NCBI GenBank assembly: GCA_020629795.1
Contig: JAHDCR010000004.1
Span: 25,075 to 89,074 of the forward strand
Source: Candidatus Altimarinota bacterium
Lineage (GTDB): Bacteria > Patescibacteriota > Gracilibacteria > BD1-5 > UBA6164
Length of the DNA stretch: 64,000 nt
Direction of reading: 5' to 3'
The notes under the pieces were generated by a model. The model was not told the origin of the DNA, did not search any database, and was given only the letters and a program-made list of their open reading frames with translations. The translations under genes were made by a program, and so were the position numbers. Shown piece by piece: positions 25,554 to 39,089 of the stretch. Positions within the stretch are counted from its first letter, which is position 1, and every line of letters begins with the position of its first letter.

Positions 25554-25995
25554 TATATCAAGAGAGATGAGATGGCCAATTTTTGTAATTAGTATATTCT
25601 AAAATGCTATCGATTATATCATGTATTTGTTTATTTGAAACCTTGTAATTTCTCAACATATTTGTAAGAGTTCCGAGTTGATCATATCTTATAGTTTCAC
25701 CATTTTTATATCTTTCTGCTAAATCTTGAATTTCAGTATCTGGATGGAATCATTCTTTATCAAGTGACATATATTTTCTAAAATCTTCTAAACTCATAAA
25801 ACCAGTTTCCCAATTATCTTGAAATGCAATTTCAATAATAGTGGCATAGATATGTGATAGAGGCTGCTTACATTCACTTATGAAATTTCTAATAGCTAAC
25901 AATTTCATTGCTTTTTCATTAGAAGATTCTCGTAAATCTTTAAGCATATATTGATTTGCTAGAGGAGGTGATGAGTTTACTGGTGCTTTGTTCAT
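25537..25995 (-). CDS. Hypothetical protein
   Basis: MNKAPVNSSPPLANQYMLKDLRESSNEKAMKLLAIRNFISE...NWPSHLSGYKKAQD; ends in the shared terminator. Confidence 0.7.
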
Positions 25996-26129
25996 GATTT
26001 ATAAGTTTTCACTCAAGTTATATATTGTAATATTAATTATATATATAATTTGTCAAATATTATTATAAGCTAACCTTTAGTATTTGCTATTTTTCCATAG
26101 AATACTGTCATTATAATTTTCTACTACAT

Positions 26130-27776
26130 ATGAAATCATTGATATTTAAACTGTTTTTTACGCTTATTTGAGGAGCTTTTATACTTCTCTTTGCTATGCC
26201 ATGGAGTTATTTTAATATAGAAGTTCCTTTTAGCTGACCAGATTATAAGCTATGATTAGATCTCAGTTGAGGTATCGAGCTGGATTATAAGGTTGATTTA
26301 TCAAAGGTCAAAGAGGAAGAGTGATACAATGCTCAAAGAAAGAGCTCTGTTATTGAGTGATTGAAATCAATTATAGATAAAAGAATAGAGACTCTTAATA
26401 TTAATGATTCAGTTATAACGAGTGCGAGTTACGGTGGGGAAGAGCATATAATAGTACAAATCCCCCTCAAATGAAATGATGAACTGCAAAGTAATGAAAA
26501 TATTGAAAGAGCGAAAGCAGCAATTTGAAAAGTGGTTACTATTGAGTTTAAGGAACTCAGAGGAGATATTACTCAGCAAGATATAGAAGATAGAAAAAAA
26601 TTAGCGAATACACTGTATGAAGAACTATTAAATTCAGGAGAGAATTTTTTAATTGAGGCTCAAAGAATTCAAAATAATAATGATAATATTGTGGTAGGTA
26701 CGAGCACGGATATGCTGAGTGATTTTAACACTGTTTCAGGCAGCTGAGAAATTTTAATGTTTAATACCGATGAAAATGGATATGCTTCTTCACTTCTAGA
26801 AGTGCAAAACATATTGGGTGAAGTTTGATACCTGAGTTATTTTCAAAATGATGAGGATATATATCAATATATATTTATCTCAGCTGAACCATCAATTTGG
26901 ATTGCAGCCCAAGATACTCAAGGAAGAGTATTAAATGATAAATATTTTGTGAACTCTTCAGTACAATATAGTGAAGCGTTTCAACCACTTATTGAACTCA
27001 CTTTTAACACTGATGGTGCAGAAATATTTTGAGAACTTACTAAGCGATTAGTTTGAGATCCAATGGCTATTTTTGTAGGTGGAGAGTTACTTACTGCTCC
27101 AACTATTAATGAACCTATACTCTCTGGTAGAGCCGTTGTTACCTGAAACTATACTCCAGATTCTGCGAAAAAACTCTCTGATGATATTAATATTTGAGTT
27201 GTGCCAGCTCCAATTTATCTCACAAGTGAGAGAACAATTGATGCAAGACTTGGTCAAAGTTCACTTGAGAAAATAATTTACGCATGATTATTATGATTTA
27301 TATCTATTTTACTTTTTCTTATCGTAGTATATAGATTCTCATGACTTATAGCTGCTTTAGCGCTATTTATCTATGTGGTTATTACCCTTGCTATATTAAA
27401 ACAATTTGGAGTCGTACTCACTCTTGCGTCTATTGCAGGTCTCGTATTATCTATCGGTATTGCTATTGATGCTAATATAATCATTTTTGAGAGAGTAAAA
27501 GATGAATTAAGAAAATGAAAAAATATTAGAGATTCTGTGAGAGAGTGATTTGATAGTTCGTTTTCAGCAATATGGGATGCAAATATTACAGGACTCATAG
27601 TTTCTATTATACTCTTTATATTCTGAATAAATCTTATTAAATGATTCTGATTTATATTAGGTCTATGAATTATTGTAAGTTTATTTTCTGTATTTTTTAT
27701 TTCGAGATTATTTGTAAGAATACTTTCGAGATCAAATATATCTGAGAAAAATTTTATTGGTTTATCTAAAAAATAA
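26130..27776 (+). CDS. secD: Protein translocase subunit SecD
   Basis: YKLGLDLSGGIELDYKVDL...IIDKRIETLNI...EFKELRGD...[45 protein letters not shown]. Confidence 0.93.
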
Positions 27777-27777
27777 T

Positions 27778-28242
27778 ATGACACTCAATCTAGAAACTAA
27801 ATATTCTGCTGTAAATAATTTATGAGAAGTTACAGAAATATCTCTTTGAGAAATTTTTAAATGTTCAGATAAAACTCTTCTCTATTTTTATCCAAAAGAT
27901 AATACTCCAGGTTGCACTGTGGAGAATAAAGATTTTTCTTGTATGGTTTCTGACTATAAAGATTTAGGTATTATACTTGTATGAGTTTCTAAAGATTCAG
28001 TGGATTCTCATAAAAAATTTATTACAAATCAGCAGCTTTGAATTGATCTTATTTCAGATCCTGAGCTTACACTTCATAAAGAGCTTTGAGCATATGGAGA
28101 AAAAAATAATTATGGAAAAATTGTAAGCTGAGTAATTAGATCAACATTTCTCTTTGACTCTAGTGGAAATATTCTGCAAGAGTGGAGAAATGTAAGAGCA
28201 AAATGACATGCTGCAAAAGTATTGAGGGAAATAGAAAAATAA
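27778..28242 (+). CDS. bcp: Peroxiredoxin (Bcp/AhpC-TSA family)
   Basis: [49 protein letters not shown]. Confidence 0.93.
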
Positions 28243-28252
28243 AATACCAAAA

Positions 28253-29191
28253 ATGCTTACAAATGTACAACATTACCAGACTTTAATACTCTCATTTATA
28301 CTTTTTATATGAGTGTATTTTTTTTGACTTGATATTAGCCTTCTTGAAATAATTTCAGTTTTCTTTACGGTTATTATTTTAGATTTCTTATTTTTAAATG
28401 GCTTAAGGTTTTCTCATCAAAGTATTATTCCATACTCAGGAGTTAATGCTGCATTTTGAATTTGTTTTTTCCTGAGAAGTGAGGACATAATAATTTATAT
28501 TTTTGCGAGTGTCTTAGCTATATGTTGAAAGCACTTAATAACGGTATGATGAAGGCATTTTTTTAATCCATCAAATATGTGAGTATTTCTTACACTCTGT
28601 CTGTTTCCTCAATACACCTGGGTAAATACGCTCCAGTGGTGAAACTATACGGGTTCAGCTGGTATAGAGTATTTTATAATGCTACTATGTGTTATACTAC
28701 TTTGAGTATTTATTTCAACCAGAGTTACTAAACTACTGCATTACGAGTATTTATTTACGTACTTAGTTCCGTTTTTTGTAATTCATAGTATCTTGTTTTT
28801 TATTATTCCATATTATGAATCATTAACATCATATTTTTTATTTTTTAACATCTCGTTTTTTATATTCATATTTTTTATGATATCGGATCCAAAAACAATA
28901 CCTACAAAATCTGTTTCAAGAATACTTTATAGTTTTATCATAGTGGAACATTTTTATGTGCTCCAGTTTTTTATAAATGAAAGCTATTCAATACTTTGAT
29001 CACTTTTTGTATCTACTTTTTTACTTCCAATTATTTGGAAGCTAGAAAAATATAAGAATAACACTCAAATTAATACTTTTTTATTTCTCTATAACATTCT
29101 TATGATTATTGTCATTAGCTTTTGTATACTAGTTTATTGACAACCAGACTTAGTTTTTGATAATGTATGTAATCAATTAGTGTGTAAATAG
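28253..29191 (+). CDS. NqrB/RnfD-like integral membrane protein
   Basis: HFFNPSNMGVFLTLCLFPQYTWVNTLQWG...FFMISDPKTIPTKSVSRILYSF; hydrophobic throughout. The DPxTxP-type motif resembles NQR2/RnfD. Confidence 0.6.
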
Positions 29192-29215
29192 TTATTATTT
29201 AATAATATTTTGATC

Positions 29216-29545
29216 ATGATTCCTCCAAAAATATATAGTTTCTTGTTTTTGTTCCTCGGGTTCGCTATGATATATTGAGCAGTAGTTTTAAGTGTATCTA
29301 CATTTTCTGAAAACAAATGAGAAAAGGCTGGAACATATTTTCCTACGGTAGAAGCGCAAATAAATTTTTTTCAGGATAAATTTTGAGCAAAAACTTATTC
29401 TTCAAGCTGAAGTAGTTTTTGGAGCTCTCCAGAGTTTTATAATCAGTCTTTTGGAGATGTGAAAGTTACACTGTGAAATGAACCTGCTCCTGTTCCAGGG
29501 ACAATAGGGGAAACAATAACAAGAATTTCTAGAAACTCACACTAA
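29216..29545 (+). CDS. Small membrane-anchored/exported hypothetical protein
   Basis: MIPPKIYSFLFLFLGFAMIYGAVVLSVSTFSENKGEKAGTYFPTVEAQINFF; single N-terminal TM. Confidence 0.7.
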
Positions 29546-29551
29546 TATATT

Positions 29552-31372
29552 ATGAAAAAATTATTAATACTCGCTTTTATATTTACAAGTATTTTTACCC
29601 AAACTCACGCAGGTTCAGAGGAAGATGCATGTTTTTTGCTTTTAAATGAAGCTGTATGAAATGACCAAAGATTCAAGGACTCAGATCTCATGCCAAACTG
29701 AGATTTGACGAATGTTTTATATGATGAGTCTAATAATTCATACTATGATTTTTGAACATATTCAAATTTCAGAGTAAAAAGAGCAGAAAATACTGCTAAC
29801 ACATGATATCCATATGGAGATGAATATTATTTTGAAGCAAGAAGAAATAACATAGGGACTATTATTGCATGAAATAATTATGTTATATCTCAAATATCTG
29901 GATTTTGAAGGGACTCTAATTTTGATTTCCCATTAGAATCAAAAACATGAACACCTTTTGGGGATAAGTACAAATTTAATGGTAATTTTTTTAAAGAATA
30001 CGTTCTATATACTCATCATGTTAATTCATATTCAGAAAGTTACCCTCTTATGAGCTGCGGAATAGTAAAAGTTACTCCCCTGTGATGAAGGACTTTTTCT
30101 GATATCAATGAATCAGGATATATGACGAATATCCTTAATGGAATTGAAAAACAAGATAATTTATGAAATAAGAAATGCGCATCTTGATTTGAATGAGAAT
30201 ATGTAAGTGAGTGAGATAAAGATTACTATAAAATGAAGGCAAATGTTTGCGTACAAAGCTATGATGAATCAGACTATTTAAAGCTTGAAGTTATTTCTAT
30301 TGCCTACGATAATGATTCATCTCGTTTAAATGAATATTATACCCATCCTCTTCAGGTTGAAGCAATGAGAGATAATGCAAATCATGCACAGTGATTGAAG
30401 TGAATTCAAGATGTATTTGCTAGTAAGCTTGTAAATGAGACTTGTTATAGTGTAATACATGGTTATAGATATAATTTACCTGAAAGATGTAATAATACAT
30501 ATGGCCCAGTGTCGTATCAGTCAAAAGTATTTAGCCTCTGAGATATATTATTTCCTGTAGCGAATGCTAATCTTGATATTTCAAATACTGAAAATATCTT
30601 TGAAGAAGAGGAAGATACATGATTGATGATACAATGAAATTTACCTTATAGATTATATGAAAAGTTAGAGGCTATTCCTGATGAAAGTTTTAGAGAATAT
30701 ATGCTTCTTGCTGTGCTCCCAAATTTTGAAGAACTCATAGCGCACAGATTAGAAAATGACGTACTACTAACTCCTTTTGAAGAAACATTTTTAAGTTGTT
30801 GATTAGATTATAATCAAAGATTAGAAGTCGTAATAGATTTTTTAGCTGACTTAGATACAGAGAATTTCTCTCTCTCTAATCTAGATTATACAAATGAATC
30901 ATTCTGAGATTGTATTATTCCATATCCTGATAAAGATAAAATTTCTACAGTTGTAGATGGATCATTTGATTCGAATAAACTTTTAGCAGAGAAACTTAGC
31001 GGTGTATATGCACCTCCATCTGATTCTCCTGAGGTAGGAGAGTATATTAAAATGAGAGAAGAATATCTTGCTGAATTAAATACAGCGATAAGTGATATAG
31101 AATCAAGATTTAATTCATGAGAAATTGATATAAATAGAGCTAACGTTTTAAAAATAGAGCAACAAGAAAAAACTCAAATGAAAATAGACTCATTAGATTT
31201 TTCAACGTGATCACTTAGTGATTTAGACTCTGAAATAATAGAGGAAACTCTATGAGATAAATCTGATAGAAATGAGAGTTTTGTAATTTATTATATTCTT
31301 ATTGCTATCTTGACAGGATTATGATGAGCTTTTATAGTATTCTCATTTTATAAAAAAAATAAAAATAAATAA
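29552..31372 (+). CDS. Exported protein with signal peptide and C-terminal TM anchor
   Basis: MKKLLILAFIFTSIFTQTHAGSEEDACFLLL...FVIYYILIAILTGLGGAFIVFSFYKKNKNK. Confidence 0.8.
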
Positions 31373-31373
31373 C

Positions 31374-34103
31374 ATGAAAAAAATATTATTTTCAATTTCT
31401 ATACTGTTTTTACTCATTGTACAAGTATCAGCATGATTTGATTCAAGTTTTACAAACATAACTTGAGATGAAAACTTTTCTAAAAATCCATGAGTAGATG
31501 AATTAAGAGTAAGTGAGGATTATTTTATAAACCCATTCTCTAACTCAGTTATTAAAAGAAATATAACAACTTGTACTTGAAATAATTGCCCGTGTTGAAG
31601 AAGTGGTTGTAGTTATACTACTTCATATACGGTAGATGGGAAAATATTTAACTCTTCCCACCCTAAATTTAAGAGAGCAAATCAAACAAGGAGGAATTGG
31701 TATTCTTATGGAGATGGGATAGAATCTAAAGTTAATTATTTACAAAATACTTATACGGAAGAGGATGATATTTATGTACCGAGACAATCAGTAAAGGTCC
31801 GTAGATATTATATAACTACCTTTCGGCATGATACCACAACACCAACCTGTTGAGAGGTAAATTATTATAATGACGATGAGCTTACAGAATCATTTACATA
31901 TGATTGATGATGGCTGAATCAACCAAAATACTTTACAATGACTTGTTTAGATAGTGAAACTGAGTGTTACTGTGCTCCTGATGATGAAAGTTGTGAAATA
32001 AGAGATGGTAAAGTTATATCCACTGCTCAACTTTTAGGACATAAGATTAATCCTAGGGTAAGTTTTACAAATAAAGTTAAGCTAACAGATACAACATGTG
32101 AACCTGGTGGAACATTTCAACAAGTACTTTTTGATCTTAAAACTCCACGATTTGATATAGCATTGTGAGATGAGTCGTTTAATCTAAACTCTTTAACATT
32201 GAGAAATTATAAAACTCAAAATTGAAAAATATTAGATGGGATAGAGACTCCATGAATTGTAGATTTTACTCGGTCAGGAAGTATAAATCAAATAGCTTGA
32301 AATACACTTGTTGATTTGCAATTAGAAGACTCATATTTAGAAGATTCTGTCCATTGAGTTTCTGGTTTAAAGTCATACAATTTTACTATCACTCGTCTTA
32401 CAAATCAGTCTTTTCAATCTATTTCTCCGGAAATTTTAAATGATTGTTCTCAAAATTATTCATTTACTAGTCAATACAATTCTAATGGAAATAAGGAAAT
32501 TTCTGATGTACGAGACTCATCATTTAATTGTAACGAGTTAACTACAGCAGGAAAATACGATTTTACATTTATTGCAACAGATTGGGCATGAAATGAAAGC
32601 AAGTCTAGTACAGAAGTAAATATTTATCCGGATAAAATTAATACTTGAGATTCGTTACTTGAAGTATTAAATTCTACTGCTACTCCATATGCTAATAATA
32701 TCGATAGTTTTGACTATAAATTAACTCTTAAAGATCAATATTGAAACCCAATTTTTGATACCCAAATTGAAAACCCTATACAAACTCCATTTTCTTGATG
32801 AAATACTATCCTATTGAGTAATTCTAATTCTGCACTTAGATATACATATCCAAATACCCAAACAAATGCTGATGGTGAATATCTATTCTCTGTGAAATCA
32901 TTACTTTTTTGAACTATAGATCATAAAATTACTTTTAATTATGACAATTGGGATGAAAACTATATACAAAATTGATTGAGTGAAAGAGTTTCTCTTTATA
33001 TAAGTAATACAGGTGATTTTGAAAAACCATTTTCTGCAGGTATTACTATGATTTGACCTTGAAATAATCCTGAGGTTTGAACTGAGCAAAATTATGAGAT
33101 AAATCTTGTTTATAATTGAAATGTAGAAAATATTTCTTTAGGTAATTTAAATATAAATCAGAATACTTTAAATTTTTCAAGCTGACATAAATTTTCAGAC
33201 ATTTCAAATCTAGATGATACATTTTCTTTCAATGATTTACAATGTAGCTTCTCTGGAGTGTTTGATGCTATATCATCAGAGAGTGTTCTTTCGGCTCCTG
33301 TATTTGATATTGATAATATGAATGTTAATTACAAATTAGCAGGAGAAGATATTCGTTATACACTAGATAGTTTTTGATTAGTCTGATGTGATATTTCAAC
33401 ACTTGGTCTTAAAACCATTTGATCAACACAATGAGACGGTAGATGAGAAATAACAGGTTGAAGTGCTAATTTCTCTGATGTTTCTACTTCAAGTTTGAGA
33501 GCTGACATTAGAAAAAATGCATATACTCTTATAAGAGGACTAAACTCAAATCAAACTGTTAATGGAGTGAGATATGTAGAGTGAGATGTAACGATATCTT
33601 GAGATTTAAATTATGAAACACTTATAGTAAAAAACTGAAATGTATTTATTTCTTGAAATCTTAATACTGCTTGAGATAATTTAGGTATTATTGTTCTAAA
33701 AGACGATTGATTTAATCTATCATCTGATTTTAATACAAATGGTAATATATATGTATCGAATACAGTTTCAACTATCAATGCTCACTTGTACGCTGATGGA
33801 ACACTTAGAAGTGCAGATATAAATGGTATTAAATATAGTGACACGGATTTATGAATAAAGCTACGAATGAAAGGTTCTTTATTTACTAGAAATACGGTTT
33901 GAGGTTGATTATTAGCTGGTGAAGGGAATTACATTTTACCAGGTGGCTCAACTACCTTAAGTCGTGAAATTGCTTCTATATATGATTTAAACTACATCAG
34001 AAGAGCGCAAGAATGTACGGACTCAGATGACTATTCATTTTTAGTTGAGTATGATCCATCTATACAATTAAACCCTCCTAAATGATTTGATGTGACGAAT
34101 TAA
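31374..34103 (+). CDS. Large exported Cys-rich/beta-rich protein with C-terminal polymer-forming-like region
   Basis: MKKILFSISILFLLIVQVSAGFDSS; CTGNNCPCGRSGC, CYCAPDDESC; C-terminal VNGVRYVEGDVTISGDLNYETLIVKNGNVFISGNLNTAGDN. Confidence 0.8.
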
Positions 34104-34143
34104 TATAAAATAAAAACGAGCTTAGCTCGTTTTTATTTTATAT
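34103..34143. terminator. Bidirectional terminator, 20-bp arms with 1-nt loop
   Basis: ATATAAAATAAAAACGAGCT-T-AGCTCGTTTTTATTTTATAT; contains the murC stop. Confidence 0.85.
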
Positions 34144-35474
34144 CTCATATTATCTATATCTCAAGCTCAGAGTAATAGTATAATACTTGAGTTAGGATTT
34201 TCACTGTCATATTGATCTATAGTATGCAGTGTTTGATCAATTCCTTTTCCATCAAAGACATGTTCATGCTTAATACTATTTACTAATATTTTTGTAGTCA
34301 TTGCTGCTTTGTCCTCATCATTATCTCGAGATTCATATATATTTGGTATTATAAGTGTATCTGCGAGTGAAAAACATGTCGTAAATCAATCTAGGAGTTC
34401 AATAGTTCTGGAATATTGATGAGGCTGAAATACTACATATAATTTTTTATCTGGATATCCAGATTTTAGGGCTGAAAGTGTAGTCATTATTTCAGTAGGG
34501 TGATGGCCATAATCACTCATGAGAATATTTCAGTTTTTAGTCTCTCAAATCCTTTCCATTCGTCTCCATACTCCTGAATAATCTTCTAGTGTTTCTAAAG
34601 CTATAATTTCAGGAATCCCAATCATAAAACTTACTATATAAGCAAGTTTTGCATCATAGAGTATGTGTTCTCAGGGGATATGCATTACTATTTCTGGATA
34701 ATTTTCAATATTTGATTCATGATTTTCATTTGGAAATATTGTAGAAAAATTATCGTTTCGAGCTATGATGTAGTGAATATCTTTTCTTTTTCAAATAAGT
34801 GTTTTACAATTTGTATCTTCTCAGTTTATGACACAAAAACCTCAAGGAAGAATATTTTCTATAAATTTTTCGTATGCTTTTATATAACTTTCTGGAGTTT
34901 TAAAATAATCAGCATGATCATATTCTATATTTGTTATCATAACCACGCTTGGTTTGTATGCTAAAAAATGCTCCTTATATTCACAAGCTTCTATAGTAAA
35001 ATAATTTTGCTCTCATCTTGTGAAAAAATTTTTACCTCAAAACTCTTTTAATAAAGTTCAGATGACAGCACTAAAGTCCTCCTTTGAACTTTGTAATATT
35101 TGAGAAAGCATACTTGTCGTAGTAGATTTTCCATGAGTTCAGGCAACAGCAATTAACTTGTGAGTATTTACTATTTCAGCGAGTGCTAGATTGTATTTTA
35201 ATATTTTTATTCAAAGAGTTTGAGCTTTTGAGAGTTCTTTTTGTGATATAGGTACAGCTTCACTATATATGACACGCTCAAAATCATCAGTTATTCTATT
35301 AGCATCTGATCAAATGATAATGTTACATCACTCAGATATAAGCGAGTGAATAAGCTGTGAATCATTAGTATCGCTTCCAAAGACTTCGTATCAATTTGAC
35401 AGGTAATATCTTGCAAGTGCAGAGACTCAGATTCATCATATTCCTACGAGATATACTTTTTTTCTTTCATTCAT
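34122..35474 (-). CDS. murC: UDP-N-acetylmuramate--L-alanine ligase
   Basis: [19 protein letters not shown]...[17 protein letters not shown]...[32 protein letters not shown]. Confidence 0.95.
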
Positions 35475-35479
35475 ATTGT

Positions 35480-36001
35480 TTAGTTTTTTTTTAGTTCCTC
35501 TGAAATTTTATTATAGATTTCAGTATCAATATCTATTAATTCATCAGCTGTAAATTTTGATAGTACCCAGTCTGATACGTTATATTTTCAAGCTTCTCAA
35601 ACTCATACTTTTATTCGAGTCCAATCTGATTTAAAGTGCTGGATAATACTTTTTACCCCATTGTGTCATCAAGCACTTCCTGTTTCTCTCACTCTTATTT
35701 TTCAAAATTGCATAGATATATCATCATAAATGACAATAAAGTCATCTGCAGTTAGTTTATAAAAATTACATATTTTCACGAGTGACTCTCATGAGAGATT
35801 CATGAAAGTTTGAGGTTTTACTAACATAATTTTTTCACCTCCTAATATCCCTGAACATATTTCTGCTGTAAATTTACTTTCATACTTCCAATCGGAAAAT
35901 CAATTTTCTTGAGAAAATTTATCCAAGAAAATAAAACCGAGATTATGACGAGTCTCTCGATATTTGTCACCAGGATTTCAAAGTCCTACTATGAGTTTCA
36001 T
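35480..36001 (-). CDS. pth: Peptidyl-tRNA hydrolase
   Basis: [27 protein letters not shown]...[12 protein letters not shown]...[13 protein letters not shown]. Confidence 0.95.
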
Positions 36002-36062
36002 AATTTGCAAAAAATACTACTAGAATTACGAGTAGTATAATCAAAAAAATAAAAGCTGAAAG

Positions 36063-36632
36063 CTAAAAGAAGCGCTTTATAATTTGTAGTTGAATCCAAG
36101 TTCAAAACCTTGAGAAATATTTAAAGAAGAAGTTTTTTGATGATTGTTCTAAGAGTCAGAAGTCGAAAATAAATATATTTTCTCAATCAGTAAAAAGATT
36201 ATGAATCGTGTTAGGATGTTTAATTATATCACTTCAAAGTATATCTAAAAAGAATCATTGCTGTTTCCACATAAGTTCATTTGCTACAATAATTCTTGCA
36301 AATTTAGAAACGAGTTTAGGATTATTATTTAAGTGTTGTTTCGTTAATTTTTCTCAGGGAATTTTTTCTTGCCTAATAACATAATTAGAATCTTTGTCTT
36401 TCAGAATTTCAGTTTTTGGGATAGTTACCATAGGACCGAAGTACTGTTTTATAAGTCTGAGTGCATCAACTACTTTTTCATAAGAGTCAGTATGTCTATA
36501 CATGGTATGTTTATAGAGTGCTGTAGGCATTTTATAAAAATGTTCTCACTCCTGAAAGACAAAATTTTCTCATAAGAGTCTCCATGAAAACTTTCATTCT
36601 GCCTGTTTTTTTATCTTTTCTGCTTGTTTCAT
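36063..36632 (-). CDS. Hypothetical protein, possibly protein-kinase-like fold
   Basis: MKQAEKIKKQAEGKFSWRLLGENFVFQ...YVIRQEKIPGEKLTKQHL...FTDGENIFIFDFGLLEQ. Coupled to the recombinase by TAATG. Confidence 0.65.
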
Positions 36633-37864
36633 TATTTCATGAATTTTTTATGTATATTCTTGAGTTGAGGATTTGTAACATGAGTATATACCTGAGTAGT
36701 AGTAATGCTTGCATGTCACAGCATTTCTTGAATACTCCTTAAATCTGCTCATGCTCATAGGAGCGTAGTTGCAAATGAGTGTCTGAGTGTATGCGCTGAA
36801 ATATTTTTGAGTATGAGCGCTTGTAGTGAATATTTTTTAATCATACCAGTAATAAAAAAACGAGTAAGTCGCATATTTTCATCCTCTAAAATATCTATGT
36901 TATTCTTCCCAACATTATGTCTGATAAAAAGAGGGGAGAGATGATCATCTCTTGCATTTAAATATTCTTTTATAAGCGATGCAGCGAGCTGTGTAAGATA
37001 CACTACGCGGATTTTTCTTCACTTACCACGAACTGCGAATTCCAATGTTTCAAGATTAATATCTTTTTTATTGAGACTTGTTAGCTCTGAAATACGTAAT
37101 CCAGTAGAGTAAATACACATCATAATAGCGAGATCTCTTTTTCATATGATAGTACCTACATCTGGAGCCTTAAAGAGTCTTTCTAGCTCTTCATCAGAGA
37201 GAAATTCTACTCTCCTAGGTTCAGCTTTGATGAGATCTATTGATGTAGCACTGAGAGATTTTTGTCATTGTTTTTCAAGATATTTTAAAAAACTCCGAAG
37301 TGTTATCATATATGCATTTGCAGTTTTGATTGTTATCTTTTTTTCTCACTTATAGAGATAACTTCTAAATCATTCAGCCAATTTGAGAGTTATTTCTCAT
37401 ACAGTAAAATTGAAACTGTCTATATTTTTTTCTTCTAAATATTCTGAAAATTTTTCTAAATGTCTTGAATACTGTTCCACCGTCTTGAGAGATCTGTTTT
37501 TTATAACTTCGAGCCAATCTATAAAGTCACTACATGCCTCAATATAGGGGATTCAATCTATATTTTTTTCATAGTGATGTTCAGATAGCTTTTCAGGTGA
37601 AATTACTGGAATGACTCAGTTTGTTTCAGATATTTGTTTTGATCTTGCGAGAGACTTTTCTCAGAGTTTCAACATATACTGTATTCTATCTGGATTACAA
37701 ATGATACAATGTCACGTTCGAGTAATAAAACTGTGTTCTTTTTCACAAGGTTCAACTCAAATTGCAAAGAGTTTTCAATCACGTTTCATTTGAACTTTGT
37801 ATTTTTGCGGGAGCATATTACTTGCATCAAAAATAAGCGAACTATCTATAGAGTGTTCGCTCAT
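36632..37864 (-). CDS. Tyrosine recombinase (XerC/XerD-like) with Cys/His N-terminal extension
   Basis: STGLRISELTSLNKKDINLE...VRGKGRKIRVVYLT...[41 protein letters not shown]; N-terminal CEKEHSFITRTGHCIICNP. Confidence 0.92.
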
Positions 37865-37899
37865 GAAACTTTTATTTTGAGGAGAGATATTCACTGTTA

Positions 37900-38334
37900 T
37901 TAAATTTTTGATGGATCAAAGTCGGGATATTTTTTTATGAAATTTTGCATTGGTATAAATAAGTTATCTCATATAGATTTTACATCATCCCAACTCATCC
38001 ATATCCATTTTTCAAGTTTATGAGGTTCCATATTTTTCAAAGTACCAGAGAAAATCTTTATAACGGGCAGTAATGTTATATAGTGCTTGTTATCAGATTC
38101 CATATAATCATCAGTAAAAAAATCAAGCATTATGTTACTTTTTTGTGTATCTAGATTCGTTTCTTCTTTTAGTTCTCTTATAGCAGTTTCTTCAACTGAT
38201 TCACCAAATTCTTGGTGTCATCAAGGAAATGAGAATTTTCATTCTCAATGAGATCATTTTCGTTTTCCTATGAGAACTTTTCATTCATTATTTATAACTA
38301 TGATTCATACTCAAACCCTTACAATTTTTTCCAT
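37900..38334 (-). CDS. NUDIX hydrolase
   Basis: [30 protein letters not shown], Nudix box. Confidence 0.93.
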
Positions 38335-38345
38335 AATATAGTATT

Positions 38346-39089
38346 TTACACAATAATTTCTGGACCATTTTCAGTAATAAGAACGGTATGCTCAAATTGG
38401 CATCAGATACTTCCATCATCTACATAAATTTCCCAATCTCACTCATCAGTAATTTTTCCAGATGAATATCAAAGTATAGGCTCTATTGCGAGAGTCATAC
38501 CAGCTTTTAATTTAGTACCAGTTCCTGGAGTACCATAGTTGTATATATATGGTTGTTCGTGGAGAGTTTTCCCAACTCCATGACCTGTTAAATCTCTGAT
38601 AATATGATATCAATGTTTAGAAACATAACTTTCTACAGCGTGACCTATATCTCCTACGGTATTTCAAACTAGGGCTTGCTCTAATGCTTTGTCTAAAGCT
38701 TTTTTACCCACTCTGAGAAACTCTCTTTGATTTGCATATTTAGTATCATCTCAAATGATAACCGTAAAAGCTGCATCAGTACATATTCCATGCTTTTTAT
38801 CTTTTACTCAGAAATCAATAGTTACAACATCTCATTCTTTAAAGATAATATCTGGCAGTGGACGACCATGAACTACCACATCATTGACGCTCGTTTGCAG
38901 CGCATATTTGTATCAGTAAACACCTGTAAATGCTGATACGACTCAAGCGTCACTACACATCTTAGCTGCTAAATCATCTACATCTTTTGCGCAAACTCAC
39001 GGAGCAAGCATATCTCTAATAGCATCAAATATTTTTTTATGGATTTTACCATTTTTTCTCATTATTTGGAGTTCTTTTTCGCTGAGCAT
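38346..39089 (-). CDS. map: Type I methionine aminopeptidase
   Basis: MLSEKELQIMRKNGKIHKKIF...VVHGRPLPDIIFKEGDVVTIDFG...LTGHGVGKTLHEQPYI...AIEPIL. Confidence 0.95.

Noticed and set aside
27371-27784. 137-aa minus-strand ORF inside secD
   Set aside because: Antisense to well-conserved SecD C-terminal sequence.
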